A stretch of 64,000 nt of DNA, taken from positions 49,692,531 to 49,756,530 of the forward strand of contig OX439002.1 of assembly GCA_949316495.1 (NCBI GenBank). Direction: 5' to 3'. Below the pieces are notes generated by a model. The model made no database searches. It was not told the origin of the DNA and saw only the letters and a program-made list of their open reading frames with translations. Origin of the DNA: Amphiduros pacificus (taxonomy: Eukaryota > Annelida > Polychaeta > Phyllodocida > Hesionidae). Of this stretch, positions 33,963-52,620 are shown one piece after another. Every line of letters starts with the position of its first letter. Position 1 is the first letter of the stretch. Position numbers and translations under genes: made by a program.

Positions 33963-34288
33963 GTTATTTAATACAACAACTGAAAGCCACTTTTGATATT
34001 CCAGTTTAAACGAAAACGATCTGGCTAACACAGAACATTATTTTGATTGAAAAAAACAGATCTACTTAAACAAAACATTGAAATATTTCCTTGTAAAAAA
34101 CACATTATCTGCTGTGGTCACTGTAGAAACGACATAGATGTTAATTAAAATAAACTTATCCCTGCAAGAGAACCTTAGGGTATGCTGGGTGAAGATGCCT
34201 TTTAGGTTTCAGCCATTTTGACAGTTTTTCGGCAATTGAAACCATGGTGATCATTTTCAAGTATGATCGATTAGAATGACCAGTCCCA

Positions 34289-34362
34289 CTAGCACAATGG
34301 AAGGGCGTGTACCTCACTTGGTGATAAACGTGGAGGACAGGAGGTGGTGGGTTCGACTCATC
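34289..34362 (+). repeat. tRNA-like sequence, possible SINE relic
   Basis: An A-box-like 'tagcacaatgg' at 34290 and a B-box-like 'gggttcgactc' at about 34349 are separated by tRNA-like spacing. There is no convincing cloverleaf. It does not closely match the other tRNA-like sequences in the window. Confidence 0.35.
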
Positions 34363-37300
34363 AACAAAAATGAAAATAGCTGATGAATGCGGATATCCAT
34401 TTGTGCCCCTACATTTAAATTTTTGTAATCATTAATGTTTTCCATTGCAAATTTAGCCCATTTAAGTTGACATTTTCTGATATTTTCTGACTTGACGTAC
34501 AATTATGATTAGATTAGCTTATATAGGGTAATATACTTGTCTGGGTTATACTTTATTTTCAATACATTAAACACAACAGATTATATTAAATCAAAATTGA
34601 TGTACTTTAACCTTCAGTTATTGTTCAGTATTAAAGATTTTCTGTGAAGTATGATATATACTTTCATGAATTAAACACTTATAAGCTGTTATTACAGATA
34701 TAGTTTCAAAATAGCTCAACATAACACTTTTCCCTCCAATTTCCCTCCAAAATTGATAAAGAAAATCGATAAATTGCTATAATAGCATTAATTATAAACG
34801 GATTTTGATGAATAAGGACTCTATGAGCTCGTCTTTGAAAGATGCAGATGATTAGATATCAAAATTTACAGCATAATCCGCGGAAATAGGAGTTACAATT
34901 TAAGGTCACTTCAAGGTCACTGGCAATAATTATAAAAGGGGCCTTTAAAGATCAGCAATAAAGATCGTGTTGACTTTTGTCATCTCTACTGATGTCCCAC
35001 TGCTGGCAGTATTACTTCTCCAATGGTTAAGATGCTTGAAGGTCGACCTGATATGGCCAAAGGGCTGTAAAACACTATTTCACACTTTTAGATCAGAATG
35101 AATATATTGCATAATTATTGAAAAAAATCATCAGGGATGGTAACAGGCAAGACGTATGCATAACTTTCATTAAATGTAAATCAAGGTCTATGAGTGACAT
35201 ATTATACAGAGATAGTGTTCAAAACTATTGACGATTCTTAAATTCTATGATTGATGGTGATTATTTAATGTCCCTAATCAAATATTCTTCAAAGTTCAAA
35301 TTCGACGCAAATATTTGAAATTTGAGCATTGTCGTCTGTTGCAAAGATAGAAACATGTCGTCTGCGCAAGGATTTTGGCGCCCAACCTCGGAGCATCAGG
35401 TCCCGCTTCCAAACATCAATATATCTCGGTGGCAGCATTATTATGCAAACGTTAGAGCTTAGCTTTATTAAAATTGATATGATCCAACTCTGATGTTGAT
35501 ACCGGCTCAATACAACATGCATTTATGGATAACACAGAGCTCCACGAACACGTATTCCATTTCTTGTATGTTAATCATAGCACAGTGAACTTTTACACCA
35601 GTCATTTTTTACATGCAAGAAATATAAGCTCCTGATTATATCATATGTCAGAATATAATTGTGTGTCAATTATGTTTGTGACTTTATATGCAGAATATAT
35701 AACGATTTACAAAGGCACTCTGTTGACGTCATGGTCGACTGTATAATTACCAGTCATATTAAGGGAACACGGCAATAACGCGAATCTCCATCACAGCTAT
35801 ACATGAGTACACGCCTGCAATGTTATGTACGAAGGTAAGTAAGTATGACATTTTATTTTTCTCATTTATTATGAAAAATCGATGTTCAGATCTAAAATAT
35901 GATGCCTTTGTCATGCTCATGCGAGATTACAGGATGCGAACGCTCAAAGTAAGGGTGAGGCTAATAACAAATTCAACTGATGACACATCGCTATTCCCAA
36001 CCCTTCAATCCAGCTTGAAGAGATATGCGTCTATTTATAGCTCAAAGGCACATACAATATCAATTTGAATCACAGTGCGTTGCGTATTTGCAGAAGAGTT
36101 TTCCCTCTTTGACACTTTGACATGTGCTGAAGTTCACCAGGGACCTCCTGGATACTTCTCTGGTCACACGAGTTTGAGCTTATTCGATTCTCAGATATAT
36201 TTTTATACACTCAACCATGAATCGTGGATTAAGCTAATTAAATTTAAAATTTTAATTTAGTCTTGCCAAGGTTGAATGTCGTGTAATTTGTTAAATCATG
36301 TACATTTCTCCGCATTATCAATCACTGTGTGACTGTTTTTTTTCTTTTCTTTTTGAGGATACATCCAATGTTATTCAGACAAAATACAATACTTTCTTTG
36401 TAATAGAATTATTTATATTATAGCAATGTAGGATGCTGAGCACCGAAAAAGCTGAACAAACTGGGTAAATATTTACTATCACAAAGAGGTCCATTTTATG
36501 ATAAGAGTTTCAGATTTGAATTGAAAGCTTTGTGTGAAATATTCCCGCTGTAACACGTGCACCACAGTGCGTGCGATGAACGGTTCATTTGTGATAGGAC
36601 TCACACTGAGGTATTAACGGTTAGTGACTGGCAGGAGCTATCACTGCGCTCGCCATGACAAGGACACACACATTAATCCCACCATTTACATTTATGTTTT
36701 TACATGTACACCACGTTAGCTTTACTGCACCCCGTTATTGCCATATGAGACATATCGTTTAAAAGACTGGCGTGAAATGACATTAACGCTTGCATTATGA
36801 TGCGTTTTTAGTTTCAAAATCAATTGTTCAATCTATTCAGTCCTGGTATCGGCATTCCATTACAGTTAGCCTCTAGGCACCCATGTCATAATGCTGTAAT
36901 GTTTAGTTTACCATATCAGGTAAAGCTCTATTTTTTATATAGCCTTTCCATTATTATTGTTGAAATGTTTGTGTTTGTCATTCTTTGTCACGCTAAAAGG
37001 ACAATTAAAGAGATTTGGTCTGCAATGCACAATGTCAGGCTTCGAAGAAAATAATAATTTATAGAGAATTTTATGAGAGCTCCCTGCAAACAATGACTGC
37101 TCTATTATATCTAAAAATTCAATAGCAATTCATTCCTCGCTTTTAGATTTCAAATGAAAAAGGTGACAATCACAACCATTTTTAACCTCGCAAAATGAGT
37201 GCATTGAAACTGAATCGGCCTTGATATTTTAAAATCAATATATCGATCAATTTAAATCTCGTCACCATTCACATACAATATTGTGGATTTATCAATATTT

Positions 37301-40300
37301 TATCAATATATCAACCGTGTTTGAAGCACCAGTAGATTTCTGAGACAAGTATGGGAATGTATATATTGCTGCCATGTTTTCTGAGAGGAAAGGAAATATT
37401 TGACTGATTTTTAAGCAAGGAAAATACGCTAAAGCGGAATCTCTTATTTTTACATGGTGCTAGTTGTAGGAACGTGAAAATGAAAACATTTTACAGGTAG
37501 AAACACAGTATGTCTTGAATATCAATCCATACACGTCTGAATTATGTTTACCAATTGAACTCCTTTGAGTAAATATGTCTTTGACTATTTCTTATTGGGA
37601 AAACGCACTTGTTTGTAATCTCCCCGTCTGGTTGTCAGACATTTTAAAGTGCAATAATTTGTCTTATGAGAATGTCTTCTGTAGTGCTACTTAATAACAG
37701 CACTGTGGCATGGCATTTTTTGGCTTTACTCTGCCCAGATACAATACACTTATTCCAATCAAGTGGTCGGTTTGGGTTTTGTATCTGCCGCTGCAGTGGT
37801 ATCTGGGCGGGCAGAGCGGTTCTGGGGGACGTAGCAGGTCCCAGGTGTCAGTCCGCTGCCTCTCATTATCCTTAACCCCAATCTTCAGAGAAAGAAGTAC
37901 ACTGCAAACACAAAAAACATCTGCACAAAGTTTTAATACAGACAGCATTAATTAAGTTAATTAAAAGTCAAACAAGCCAGAGTGCCCTGGGCAAATCAGA
38001 TTGCGTGATCTTTCTCGCAGTGATCATTCAGACAAAGATAACATAGTTTTTATTCGATTCGCTGAATAGGTTATTCTGTAATTCCTATTTTGCGGTTGGC
38101 ATTGGTAAGTAACCGATGACCTCCATATACGAAACGAAATAAATTCTTTCACAATAAAGTTAAATAAACTATATTGACTTGTACATATTGACTTGTCATG
38201 TATATCACGACACACTTGAAGACCAAACAAAATTAATGCAGCTAGTTTTACTGGTTTTTACAGTAGGAGTCTTTCAGAACTTTCAGAAAATGTCATGACA
38301 TATCTCAGAATCTCCATTCTTATTTTAGATATAAATGATCACATCATGCCCGCAATGGACTAGACTTGATTTTCAGGATAAAAGAGTTAAGCTATTGGAA
38401 AATGAGCAGAAGACCAAATGCTAATTATCAGGTGCCTATTGTTCGAAATCTTTCAAGGACACCAGGCACAATTGGGAATCCAAATGTGAATATAATGCAG
38501 TTCTAACGAACTTGTCCGAAATAAAACATACAAATAGCTTTACATGAAAATAAATGTTATCATTTAGTGTAATGAGGTGTGCACAACATATTACGACTTT
38601 GGCCATTCAGAGTTCTGGGCAAGTTCAACCTACTTTCAGCCATCTTGGATCAGTGCTTTCCCACTATGGCTACCATGATGACAAATGACTTAGCCCCTAT
38701 CACAGTAGCTGTGAATGCACTTCCGACATAACAGTATTCCAGCTTTTAATCCACAAACATCGGATTTCATTTCCAGTCAGGCCCCTAGTAATTCATGGAT
38801 TTACTCTTAAAGGAAAAATAAGAAATAATGGGCCCACTGAGTTGCGATTCCCTTTGTTCTAAAACCATTCCGACACAAACAACCATTGTCACATATAATA
38901 TATACTCACCCTGGCAACATTGCCCAAAGTCCCTTACAAATCAGGAATATCCATGTGGCCTGCCCATAGGTAAAATAACAACTCATGCCTCTCCATCCAG
39001 TTGTGAGGTCCACACTATCCTACTATTTGCTAATGTGGTTTCATTGGATAATTGTGCTGCCTAAGTGGGTAAAAATTGTAGAATATATCTATTTCTAATA
39101 TTCTGTCTATTCTATCTACAATTTAGTAAATATATGCCTCGACTATGTCAGTTGACATTGATTTGTAAGGGAATTTAACCAGGCTATTATTGACCGAATT
39201 CTGAATCTCCAGGGACCTTTTATATTTGAGAGACTGAAATCTACCCATCATGATTCCAATTGTATGAAACAAACCATTTGCATGAAGCTAACCGCCCATT
39301 CTAGCCATTTACATAGATGGCAATGTCCCTAACATCAACCTTTACCCATGATCATAGCATATTACTCATCATAAATTAAAGCCCCCCGTCCCCAAGGCAC
39401 CCACTACAATCCAATATTTCAATAAAAAGACAGAAACTATATAGGACAGTGTCAGGGTTGGGATCAAAAACATGCCAGTTGTGTTTCAAGTTACAGAACT
39501 GTGGCATATTTTGGAGCAGAGCTAGTTGGATTTCCCATATAATCTCATTATGGAGCGTCTTGAAGTGCTTCAGCTGCTCAGAATTATACCACTGCTCAGA
39601 ACCCAAATAAAGCGTCGTGTTTCTATCAGGGGCTGCCAAGAATATACTGTTTCTCGTGTCATAGTTGTTCAGTTAGAAAGGTCACAACACAGAATTTTGG
39701 TATTAAGGATTAACTTTCTTTTATGTCATTAGAAGTATTATTTGCCTTTTTTTTAAGATCATTACTTTAATTCTCAAATCTTAATTCATCACAACCTATA
39801 TCAATCTTTTGCATTTTTCACATCATGAAATACGAAAATCTAATTAATAATATACTTCACATTTTAATCATTATCAAATATATAGGAACGTATCATTTGT
39901 ACTTCAATCACCAAACAAAAGGTCTCCCACCAGGGAAGAAAAAGACATCACTACAAACATAAGATTGGTAGGAATGTTCAAAGTTTATGCATATAACCGT
40001 TGGCACACAATGGCTCAAAATATATTTTGATATACTGTCAAAACATTAAATGTTGCCCCTCCTTATAAACATTTTTATACAGAAGAGAGGGCCTGAAGCT
40101 CAGTCAAACAAAATCATAGCTGGAATTTCTCTAATACTACAGGTCATAAACTTGAGTGGATTTATAAATCAATGGTCAATCTTATGATTGTATTCTTATC
40201 ACTTGCAGCAGAATTCAAGTTGAGTTTCCTTCCTTCTCTTTCTCCAAACTGCCCGAGTGAAATCTTGAGCAGGAAATCACTGGAAACAGGAAATGAAGGC

Positions 40301-40790
40301 AAGGAATTGTGAGCACGGTAGTAATTGCATAGGACAGAGTTTCCGGATTGGGAAAATCCATTCTGGATTTATACATTCACCCATTTTGGGTACATGAAAC
40401 TTTACCTTTGTTGGAATGAACTTGCATGGCATATAAATCTTGACTGTGATTTGATAGGATAAGACAATGCTAATAACTGTTTTAGGTCATTAATCCTGTC
40501 AAACAAATTCATACTGTAAGAATAAAACGGATCTTAAAGGCAAAACCATGTGGTTAGAAACAAAACTGATTTCACAAAGCTAGGTCTTTGTCAGATTCAT
40601 ATATCATGCAAAATTTTAATTCAGATTTGTTTTTATACCAAATGCCATTATGAACAGCGATGCCACGAAATGCCTGAGTAATTCCTATATAATCACATGT
40701 AAGGATGTAATATTTATTGCTCATATTCTAAGAATTATAACTAATGAGCACTGTCTTGATCAAGATCAGTTCTCATTAGAATCATTATGT
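34363..40790. other. Gene-poor DNA, no supported exon
   Basis: Long AT-rich stretch. A TGACGTCA motif lies at 35724-35731. Less AT-rich blocks at about 36540-36670 and 37700-37880 contain short open frames on both strands but no recognisable protein or clean splice structure. Confidence 0.45.
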
Positions 40791-41035
40791 CACAATATAT
40801 TTATGACCCATTTGTAGCACTGAATCACAATATATTTGTGACCCATTTGTAGCACTGAATCACAATATATTTGTGACCCATTTGTAGCACTGAATCACAA
40901 TATATTTGTGACCCATTTGTAGCTCTGCATCACAATATAATTTTGATCCATTTGTATTACTGAATCACAATATATTTGTGATCCATTTGTAGCACTGGAT
41001 CAATATATTTGTGAACGCTTTACAGCACTAAATCA
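40791..41035. repeat. 35-bp tandem repeat, about seven copies
   Basis: The units begin with cacaatatatttgtgaccca and recur every 35 bp from 40791 (40826, 40861, 40896 and on). The last copies decay. Confidence 0.95.
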
Positions 41036-42216
41036 CAACTAGATTTTAAGGTGATGAAACCCAACCAAGACAGAATTCATGCTGTCCATGGTTTCATTCA
41101 CAGTTATATTCAGCTATTTATAGCCGTCTGAATATGACACAAACCTATCTGTTATAAATCATTTCAGAAGACGTTTTGCTGACTATCAAAAAATGCCGCG
41201 GAAAATTACACTAGATTTAATCAATATCTAGTACTCATCATAGCTCACAAAAGTGATTCATATAAAGAAATGTCATGTCAATTAATTAGCATAATTGTGG
41301 AGAAACGTTGCTAAAATGTCAAACTTCATTTCCCTCCTCGTATTTTGATAATAAAATAGATTTATTCTACTGAAGGGTATGTGCAAATAATAAATAATAA
41401 TTGATATGAGTTATAAGTTACACACGCTTATCTGGGCGACGTCATAATGGGAGAGGAAAACTCCCAAGCTGGAAAAAAAATCATAAAAGAAAATAACATT
41501 TCAATAGCAAAACTATTTTGGTAGTATTCAATTACTATTTCTGCAGTCATTGCCCTGTTTTTTATCTGATTCAAAGTTTAGAAATCCCCGAGTCATAAAT
41601 ACTTGCCTTGCTCACAAAAATATCATCAAATCTAAATTGGCCAACATTAGGTCATAAGTTGTATCTAGGTGTCTGGCACATATACTGACCAATCAGTACA
41701 ACCGCCAGTACAAAACAAATCTATTTATATCCTTTCACCAATGAGTTGACAGCCAGAGTTTTTTTGAATACTGATGACTTGTGCTCGAATCTGTGCGCAC
41801 ATATATAGCTTTGGTGACAGGGACTGATATGATTGAAAAGTCCTGCTATGGAGGGTATCATTTCGGTTGAAGTTGTTTGTTCTAAGATAGCATGGTTATA
41901 ATTTTTGTGTAAATAACACAATCTAAGCTTTACACTGAAGTCAATTATTTTAAAGGTTGTCCTTTTAATGTGTACCGAACGTGTGCTCGGATTTGATCCA
42001 GATAGATTGATTCCCAATCTTTTTAGATTCTGTCAAGATCAAAATAAAGAATTTCAGGCCAGCTAAATGAAATTACCCAGGATTTGAAAAGGTATTTGAA
42101 GGTATGTGAAATCCTGTTATCTTGCCTCCCAGGAAAGATTCTGACGCCGGATTCCTACGGCTTATCCCATTTACCAATCCCTTCAGATTCTGTTGATCTG
42201 CCTGATAAAGATTGAT
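41036..42216. other. Intergenic or downstream DNA
   Basis: No supported gene. An open minus-strand frame at 41721-42017 lacks splice support. Confidence 0.45.
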
Positions 42217-44771
<2,555 letters not shown>

Positions 44772-47540
44772 CTAGCATGAGGTGACCTATTGACAGATAC
44801 TATCAGATCGATGCGAACCTCAGTGGAAAAAGGTTTCTTTTAGGTGGTAGGGCTGGGCATATAACAAATATAGAAGATACAAGTAATGAGAGATGCCAAA
44901 TCACAGAAATCTAACTCACTCAATCGCGTGAGGCAGTGTAATTCAGGACGGTTTTTATTATCGGGGTAGATCGGGATACCAAAGGTTGCATCTGTGCACC
45001 AATGGAAGTAACCTAAAGTAAGTCTATCTGTCAGCGGGGCAAGAGAACCATCTACAAACTAGTGACCTCCACTAGTACGAAGGCATCTATCACGAGACGT
45101 GGCTCCTCCACCATGCCCTCAGCAGGACCTTCATGTTCTCAGCGAAATAAAGCCATCCCCCCCCCCTGAAAGTAACCACGCCAAGTTTAGCCTGCCCATT
45201 ATAAAATCATCTCTCGTTATCTCCTTATTGTAATAATATAATGATGTGAACACTTGGTCCAGGCAGATAGGAAGGTTACTTCTAAGAACAATCAGAATTT
45301 ATATTGATTTTGTAATATGAATATCTGATTCCTGAGACAGGATGTATGCTTTTGAAAAGAATCAGTTTAATTTAGAACTTACATTAAAGCTGCCAACTTT
45401 GACAATATGTTCTTTCTAATAATCAATCGTAAATCTCATTTTATCAAAAGATTAATGAATAAAATCTGAATATATCAAAACATTAAATGGCGATAAATAA
45501 AAATAAACTGGAATGAGATCGCTCTAATAGTGCTGTCTTTATCGCAATTTCGAAAAAACAACGACAATGGCAGGCTAGAATAATGTTTCATCATTGTTGC
45601 ATGCAAAAACCAAAGAGAGGGTTATTTTGTTCAGACTTGATTTGCCCGAATGTGTCCTTACATTGAACCAAGCGACAATTGTTGGCAGAAAAGCTGTAAA
45701 TAATATTGGCATGACACAGTACAACTCTGGTCTGGAATCGCCAAAAAAATTACTTGGATTGAAAGGTCATTATTCTCTGCCTCTGTATATCACGTGACTG
45801 ATTAGAAAGCGTAGTCGGCGGAAGTTACATAGGAATTTCACGCAAACCTTTCAAGAGAATTGTATAAGATGTTCTTCATCCCTGGCACTGTGCTGACACT
45901 TTACAGCTATAGCTTTCTCTCCATTTATACAGTTTAATCAAGCTGATGATTTCATCACCATTCCTCACCTTGGCATTTCTGGTCTTATTTTAAAAGACAA
46001 TGCATTCTCAAGTTTACCAACTCTCGTGAACATCTCAGGAAAAAATCATTTCTCGCAGACTTTTATGTTGGTTTTAATATCCATATATTCTTATGATTCA
46101 GGACAGTAATAGTACAAGTCAGATATAGTGACGTGCAACTAAACTTGAAAAAGGGGACATGATATTAATAAATATCATGCATGTTCCAAGGCATGTGTGA
46201 GAAGTTAGTTTCAGTGACACAGTGTGGAGATATTTAATGTATCTTTTTCAAAGAATTAATGGGAAGGTATTTGATAACACGTATAAATTAAATTCAGACA
46301 GGTTTCTACCTTCACCAACATTTATACACTTCTTGTGATCATTGCATGGGGTATGCGGCCGAAGCCGCCCACCAAATAAATATCTTCCAGAATAAATACC
46401 GTAAAACAAGGCAGAAAACAACCATAATTTACAGATTTCAAAATTTTGTTCCCAGTTTACTTAATGTCTGGTTTTAGATTTCAGCCTTCACATGAACAAA
46501 AGTCGAATGAACAATCTTCCATATCATTCTAGACACAGTTGGCCAAATGATTGCAAAAGATTAAAAAAGAAATCTATACCTTTTTTTCACAAATGGCTGC
46601 AAAATATGTCAAAAGGACGTTTATGTTTTTTTTCTTCTGATAACGCTTATGATAAAGATTTGTCTGAACCCTTTTTTTAGATTTAATTATAAACAATAGA
46701 CAACACCAAACTTGGAATTATGCCAAATCACGTAAATGGCTTGGATTTGAAAGATTCCCTTCTTCATCTTCGAAGGTTAATTGACTGAAGGTGGAGTCCC
46801 CACAGACTCTGATTAATTGAACTTATTTAAACCAATCAACATTCAACAAGGTAAAGATTGGTATACCCCTAAGAGACAGGGTTGTTTTTACACTCTACGT
46901 GAATGGTGTCTTATGAACAATGAATATATAGATTTCTACAAGCTACATCGTTGCGTATAAAATATCGATGATTTTATCTGATTTTCTTATTCAGTCATTG
47001 GGATTAGCATTTTCTATATATTAAAGTTTGAAACTTTAAATTAATGCACAAATAATGCCCAATATATTGGGTATATACTGAATATTTTGGGCAACCCCTA
47101 AACCCACGATAAGACAGAAAACAATGATGGATGACGAAGTTTGCCCCAAAGACAAAGTCAGAGTAGGTTGGTTTTAACAACATCTCGCATCTTCTATTGA
47201 CATCACGTAATGTACGAGACATGTGACTGATTTACTCATTTCCGTTTGCCATAACCGCGTTTTGCAAGAAACACATGCCTCCGAGAAAAAATATTGCGCG
47301 AGAAGACATTGTTTTCAGCGACATTTCCAGTCGATTGCAACTGTACTGTTGTATTACTATATAGGTCAAAAATATTTTTTCCAATTCTTTCAACATTTGT
47401 ACATTCCCTCATTATGCTCTATTCACGGCGTGTATAAAAGGTAGGCCACTTCGTCTAAATTAAGGCACGGTTGCCAAGGAAACTGTTAACCACACAAAGA
47501 CCTTTTCATATTGAACATCTCTAACATCTTAACCTAATAA
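44772..47540. other. Gene-poor DNA
   Basis: No supported exon. There is a run of ten or so C at about 45160. Short open frames lack splice or family support. Confidence 0.45.
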
Positions 47541-47544
47541 TCAC

Positions 47545-47733
47545 ATTCACTTGATCGATTTAGCTATCCTTTCTAGAACACTTCTGTCTTATATCTATTA
47601 CAATGTCCCATGCCTCTCTCATGCTGAAATGGTATTTGCCTGGCCTGTAAAGTGTTTTAGCTTCCTTAATCATATCAAGGGAAATGTCAGCTATCAATAT
47701 TGCAAGACTTTCATTGCCCTTATAGCAATTGGC
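47545..47733 (-). CDS. Possible orphan terminal exon
   Basis: On the minus strand a strong acceptor (tttcccttcttttaaag) precedes an open stretch beginning GIKEIANCYKGNESLAILIA. It continues through KTLYRPGKYHFSMREAWDIV to a TAA. The amino acid mix is protein-like, with alternating charged and hydrophobic residues. No family is recognised and no partner exon was found, so it may be a chance frame. Confidence 0.27.
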
Positions 47734-47778
47734 AATTTCCTTGATTCCTTTAAAAGAAGGGAAATTGTCAGCCAATAG

Positions 47779-48700
47779 GAACAGGTTTTGTTAATTAAAT
47801 TAATTGTAATTGGATGTAACATGGGGTAAAAGTCTGTGTGTAAAAGTAAACCCCATTCCTCAGTGACAGCTTTGTACTTCGATCAGAGAGTGACGTTACA
47901 GGAATACCTCAATGTGACGTTTGTTCAATGATAATTCACGTATGTCCATTTATTCTTACAACTTAAGTAGGACACAAGTGATAAATGCTAGAATCATGAC
48001 CTTGAATATTTGATTATTTCTATTCTTTTTAACATGATTGATACCGCAGCACAATTTAATTAGGTTCCCCCACAGGAAATAGTTTCTGTGGCTGGTGTCG
48101 CAAGGCCATGTTACACCCACAAATTATTAATCTGTTATCATAGTTTGCACAAATAGAAATAATTGGCACCAAAAGTCGTTAGAATACAACCTATTTCTAA
48201 AAACGCTGTCTCCTAGATACTTTTTTTTTCGAAGAACATTTGTATCCTTTGAAACAATCATTATATATTGTTAGAATTACACAACAGTACCAAACATTTC
48301 ATCTTTAACTGACCTACATATTGGGAATCGTATTTCTATCACACCATAGATGAAATGAAACTAAATTAATTCTCTCCCATTATGCATAAACCACTTTGTC
48401 AATCGCATATCCATTAATATGGCCTTGTCATCATTATTGTTGTGTCAGCACACAAATAAAACGTGATTTGGATAAGAAGTATGTGTAAAAGAATCGCTCT
48501 GAACTACTGTCTCCATATTGTGTTTTAAATATGGATATTAAGTTGCAATTTGAAATCAAGGGATAGTATGCCATGAAATATTATCATTACTGTCTCCTTA
48601 TTTATCAAAATATGGTCATTAACTTGCAATTTTAAATCAAGTGATAGAACTATCTAAATGATTGTTTAAGGTTACTATAATATGCAAATATGGGGTGTTA
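47779..48700. other. Gene-poor DNA
   Basis: AT-rich with no recognised feature. Confidence 0.45.
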
Positions 48701-48734
48701 AGTTAGAAGCAGAGCAGTTTGTAGAGATGGAGCA

Positions 48735-49320
48735 GATTTGTAGAGGCAGAGTAGAGGTGTAGATATAGATGTATAGAGATAGAATAGATGTGTAGAAATA
48801 GAGTAGATGTGTAGAGGTAGATGTTGAGAGGTAGAGGTGTAGAGATAGAGTAGATGTATAGAGGTAGATGTTGAGAGGTAGAGGTGTAGAGATAGAGGTG
48901 TAGATGTGTAGAGATAGAGGTGTAGATGTGTAGAGATAGATGTGTAGATGTGTAGAGATAGAGGTGTAGATGTGTAGAGATAGATGTGTAGATGTGTAGA
49001 GATAGAGGTGTAGATGTGTAGAGATAGAGGTGTAGATGTGTAGGGATAGAGGTGTAGAGGTGAAGAGATAGAGGTGTAGATGTGTAGAGATAGAGGTGTA
49101 GATGTGTAGGGATAGATGTGTAGAGGTGAAGAGATAGAGGTGTAGATATGTAGAGATAGAGGTATAGAGATAGAGTTGTAGATGTGTAGAGGTAGAGGTG
49201 TAGAGGTGGAGAGATAGGGCAGATATGTAGAGGTAGAGGTGTAGAGATGGAGTAGATGTGTAGAGATAGAGTAAATGTTTAGAGATAGAGTAATTATGTA
49301 GAAGTAGAGTAGAGAACAGG
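48735..49320. repeat. Purine-rich irregular minisatellite (tagaggtgtagatgtg type)
   Basis: Short, variable units built from 'gtagagatagaggtgtagat', almost without C on the plus strand over nearly 600 bp. It grades directly into a regular 28-bp array. Confidence 0.95.
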
Positions 49321-49324
49321 GATA

Positions 49325-49712
49325 AATGTACAGAGGTGAAGGAACAGAGGTAAATGTGTTGAGGTGGAGGATTAGAGGTTAATGTGTTGAGGTGGAGGAA
49401 CAGAGGTAAATGTGTAGAGGTGGAGGAACAGAGGTAAATGTGTTGAGGTGGAGGAACAGAGGTAAATGTGTAGAGGTGGAGGAACAGAGGTAAATGTGTA
49501 GAGGTGGAGGAACAGAGGTAAATGTGTAGAGGTGGAGGAACAGAGGTAAATGTGTAGAGGTGGAGGAACAGAGGTAAATGTGTAGAGGTGGAGGAACAGA
49601 GGTAAATGTGTAGAGGTGGAGGAACAGAGGTAAATGTGTAGAGGTGGAGGAACAGATGTAAATGTGTAGAGGTGGTGGAACAGATGTAAATGTGTAGAGG
49701 TGGAGGAACGAA
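49325..49712. repeat. 28-bp purine-rich minisatellite, about 13 copies
   Basis: Unit aatgtgtagaggtggaggaa followed by cagaggta. Since 28 is not a multiple of three, an open frame passes through all three phases of the unit. This explains the 123-codon minus-strand frame here, which is not a gene. Confidence 0.97.
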
Positions 49713-52130
<2,418 letters not shown>

Positions 52131-52229
52131 CCTGACATATTCTCTTGTTGTCTCATTATATCGATTTTATCTTAAGAGATGTAAACACGATTAAAAGATG
52201 AAGAGAAGAATACAGTCAAGATAAATGAT

Positions 52230-52620
52230 ATTGTGTGCCAGTCAATGTGTGGCATAACATTAGGCAGGTCCTCCTCTCTGTGGTCTGGACCTAAAATGGG
52301 ATTGCAGCAGCGTATGACCCAACACATGGGCATGAGTGGCCATGGAGCTGGTTAAATACTCCTAACAGAGAATGCATTTATGTGTATCCTCTTTGTCAGG
52401 AAATGGTTCCTCTTTTGATCCTGCCGCCTAATGACAAAGCTCTTTTGATGTTTGACCGGAGACTACAGTGTTCAGGAAAACAAGCCGTGTGCGGTAGCAG
52501 GTTGACACACTGCCACAAGCTTGTCAAATGTGACGTCGTTCGGTGGCGCCCTCTAGTTGTGTCATACTATCTCCGGCTCTCACAGAAACTTTATTATTTC
52601 ATAAAATGAATCATGTGCTT
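52230..52620. promoter_or_regulatory. Non-repetitive, less AT-rich island: candidate regulatory DNA
   Basis: Complex sequence with Sox-like (cctttgt, gacaaag) and homeodomain-like (taatga) motifs and no clean exon. The call is by composition only. Confidence 0.2.
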
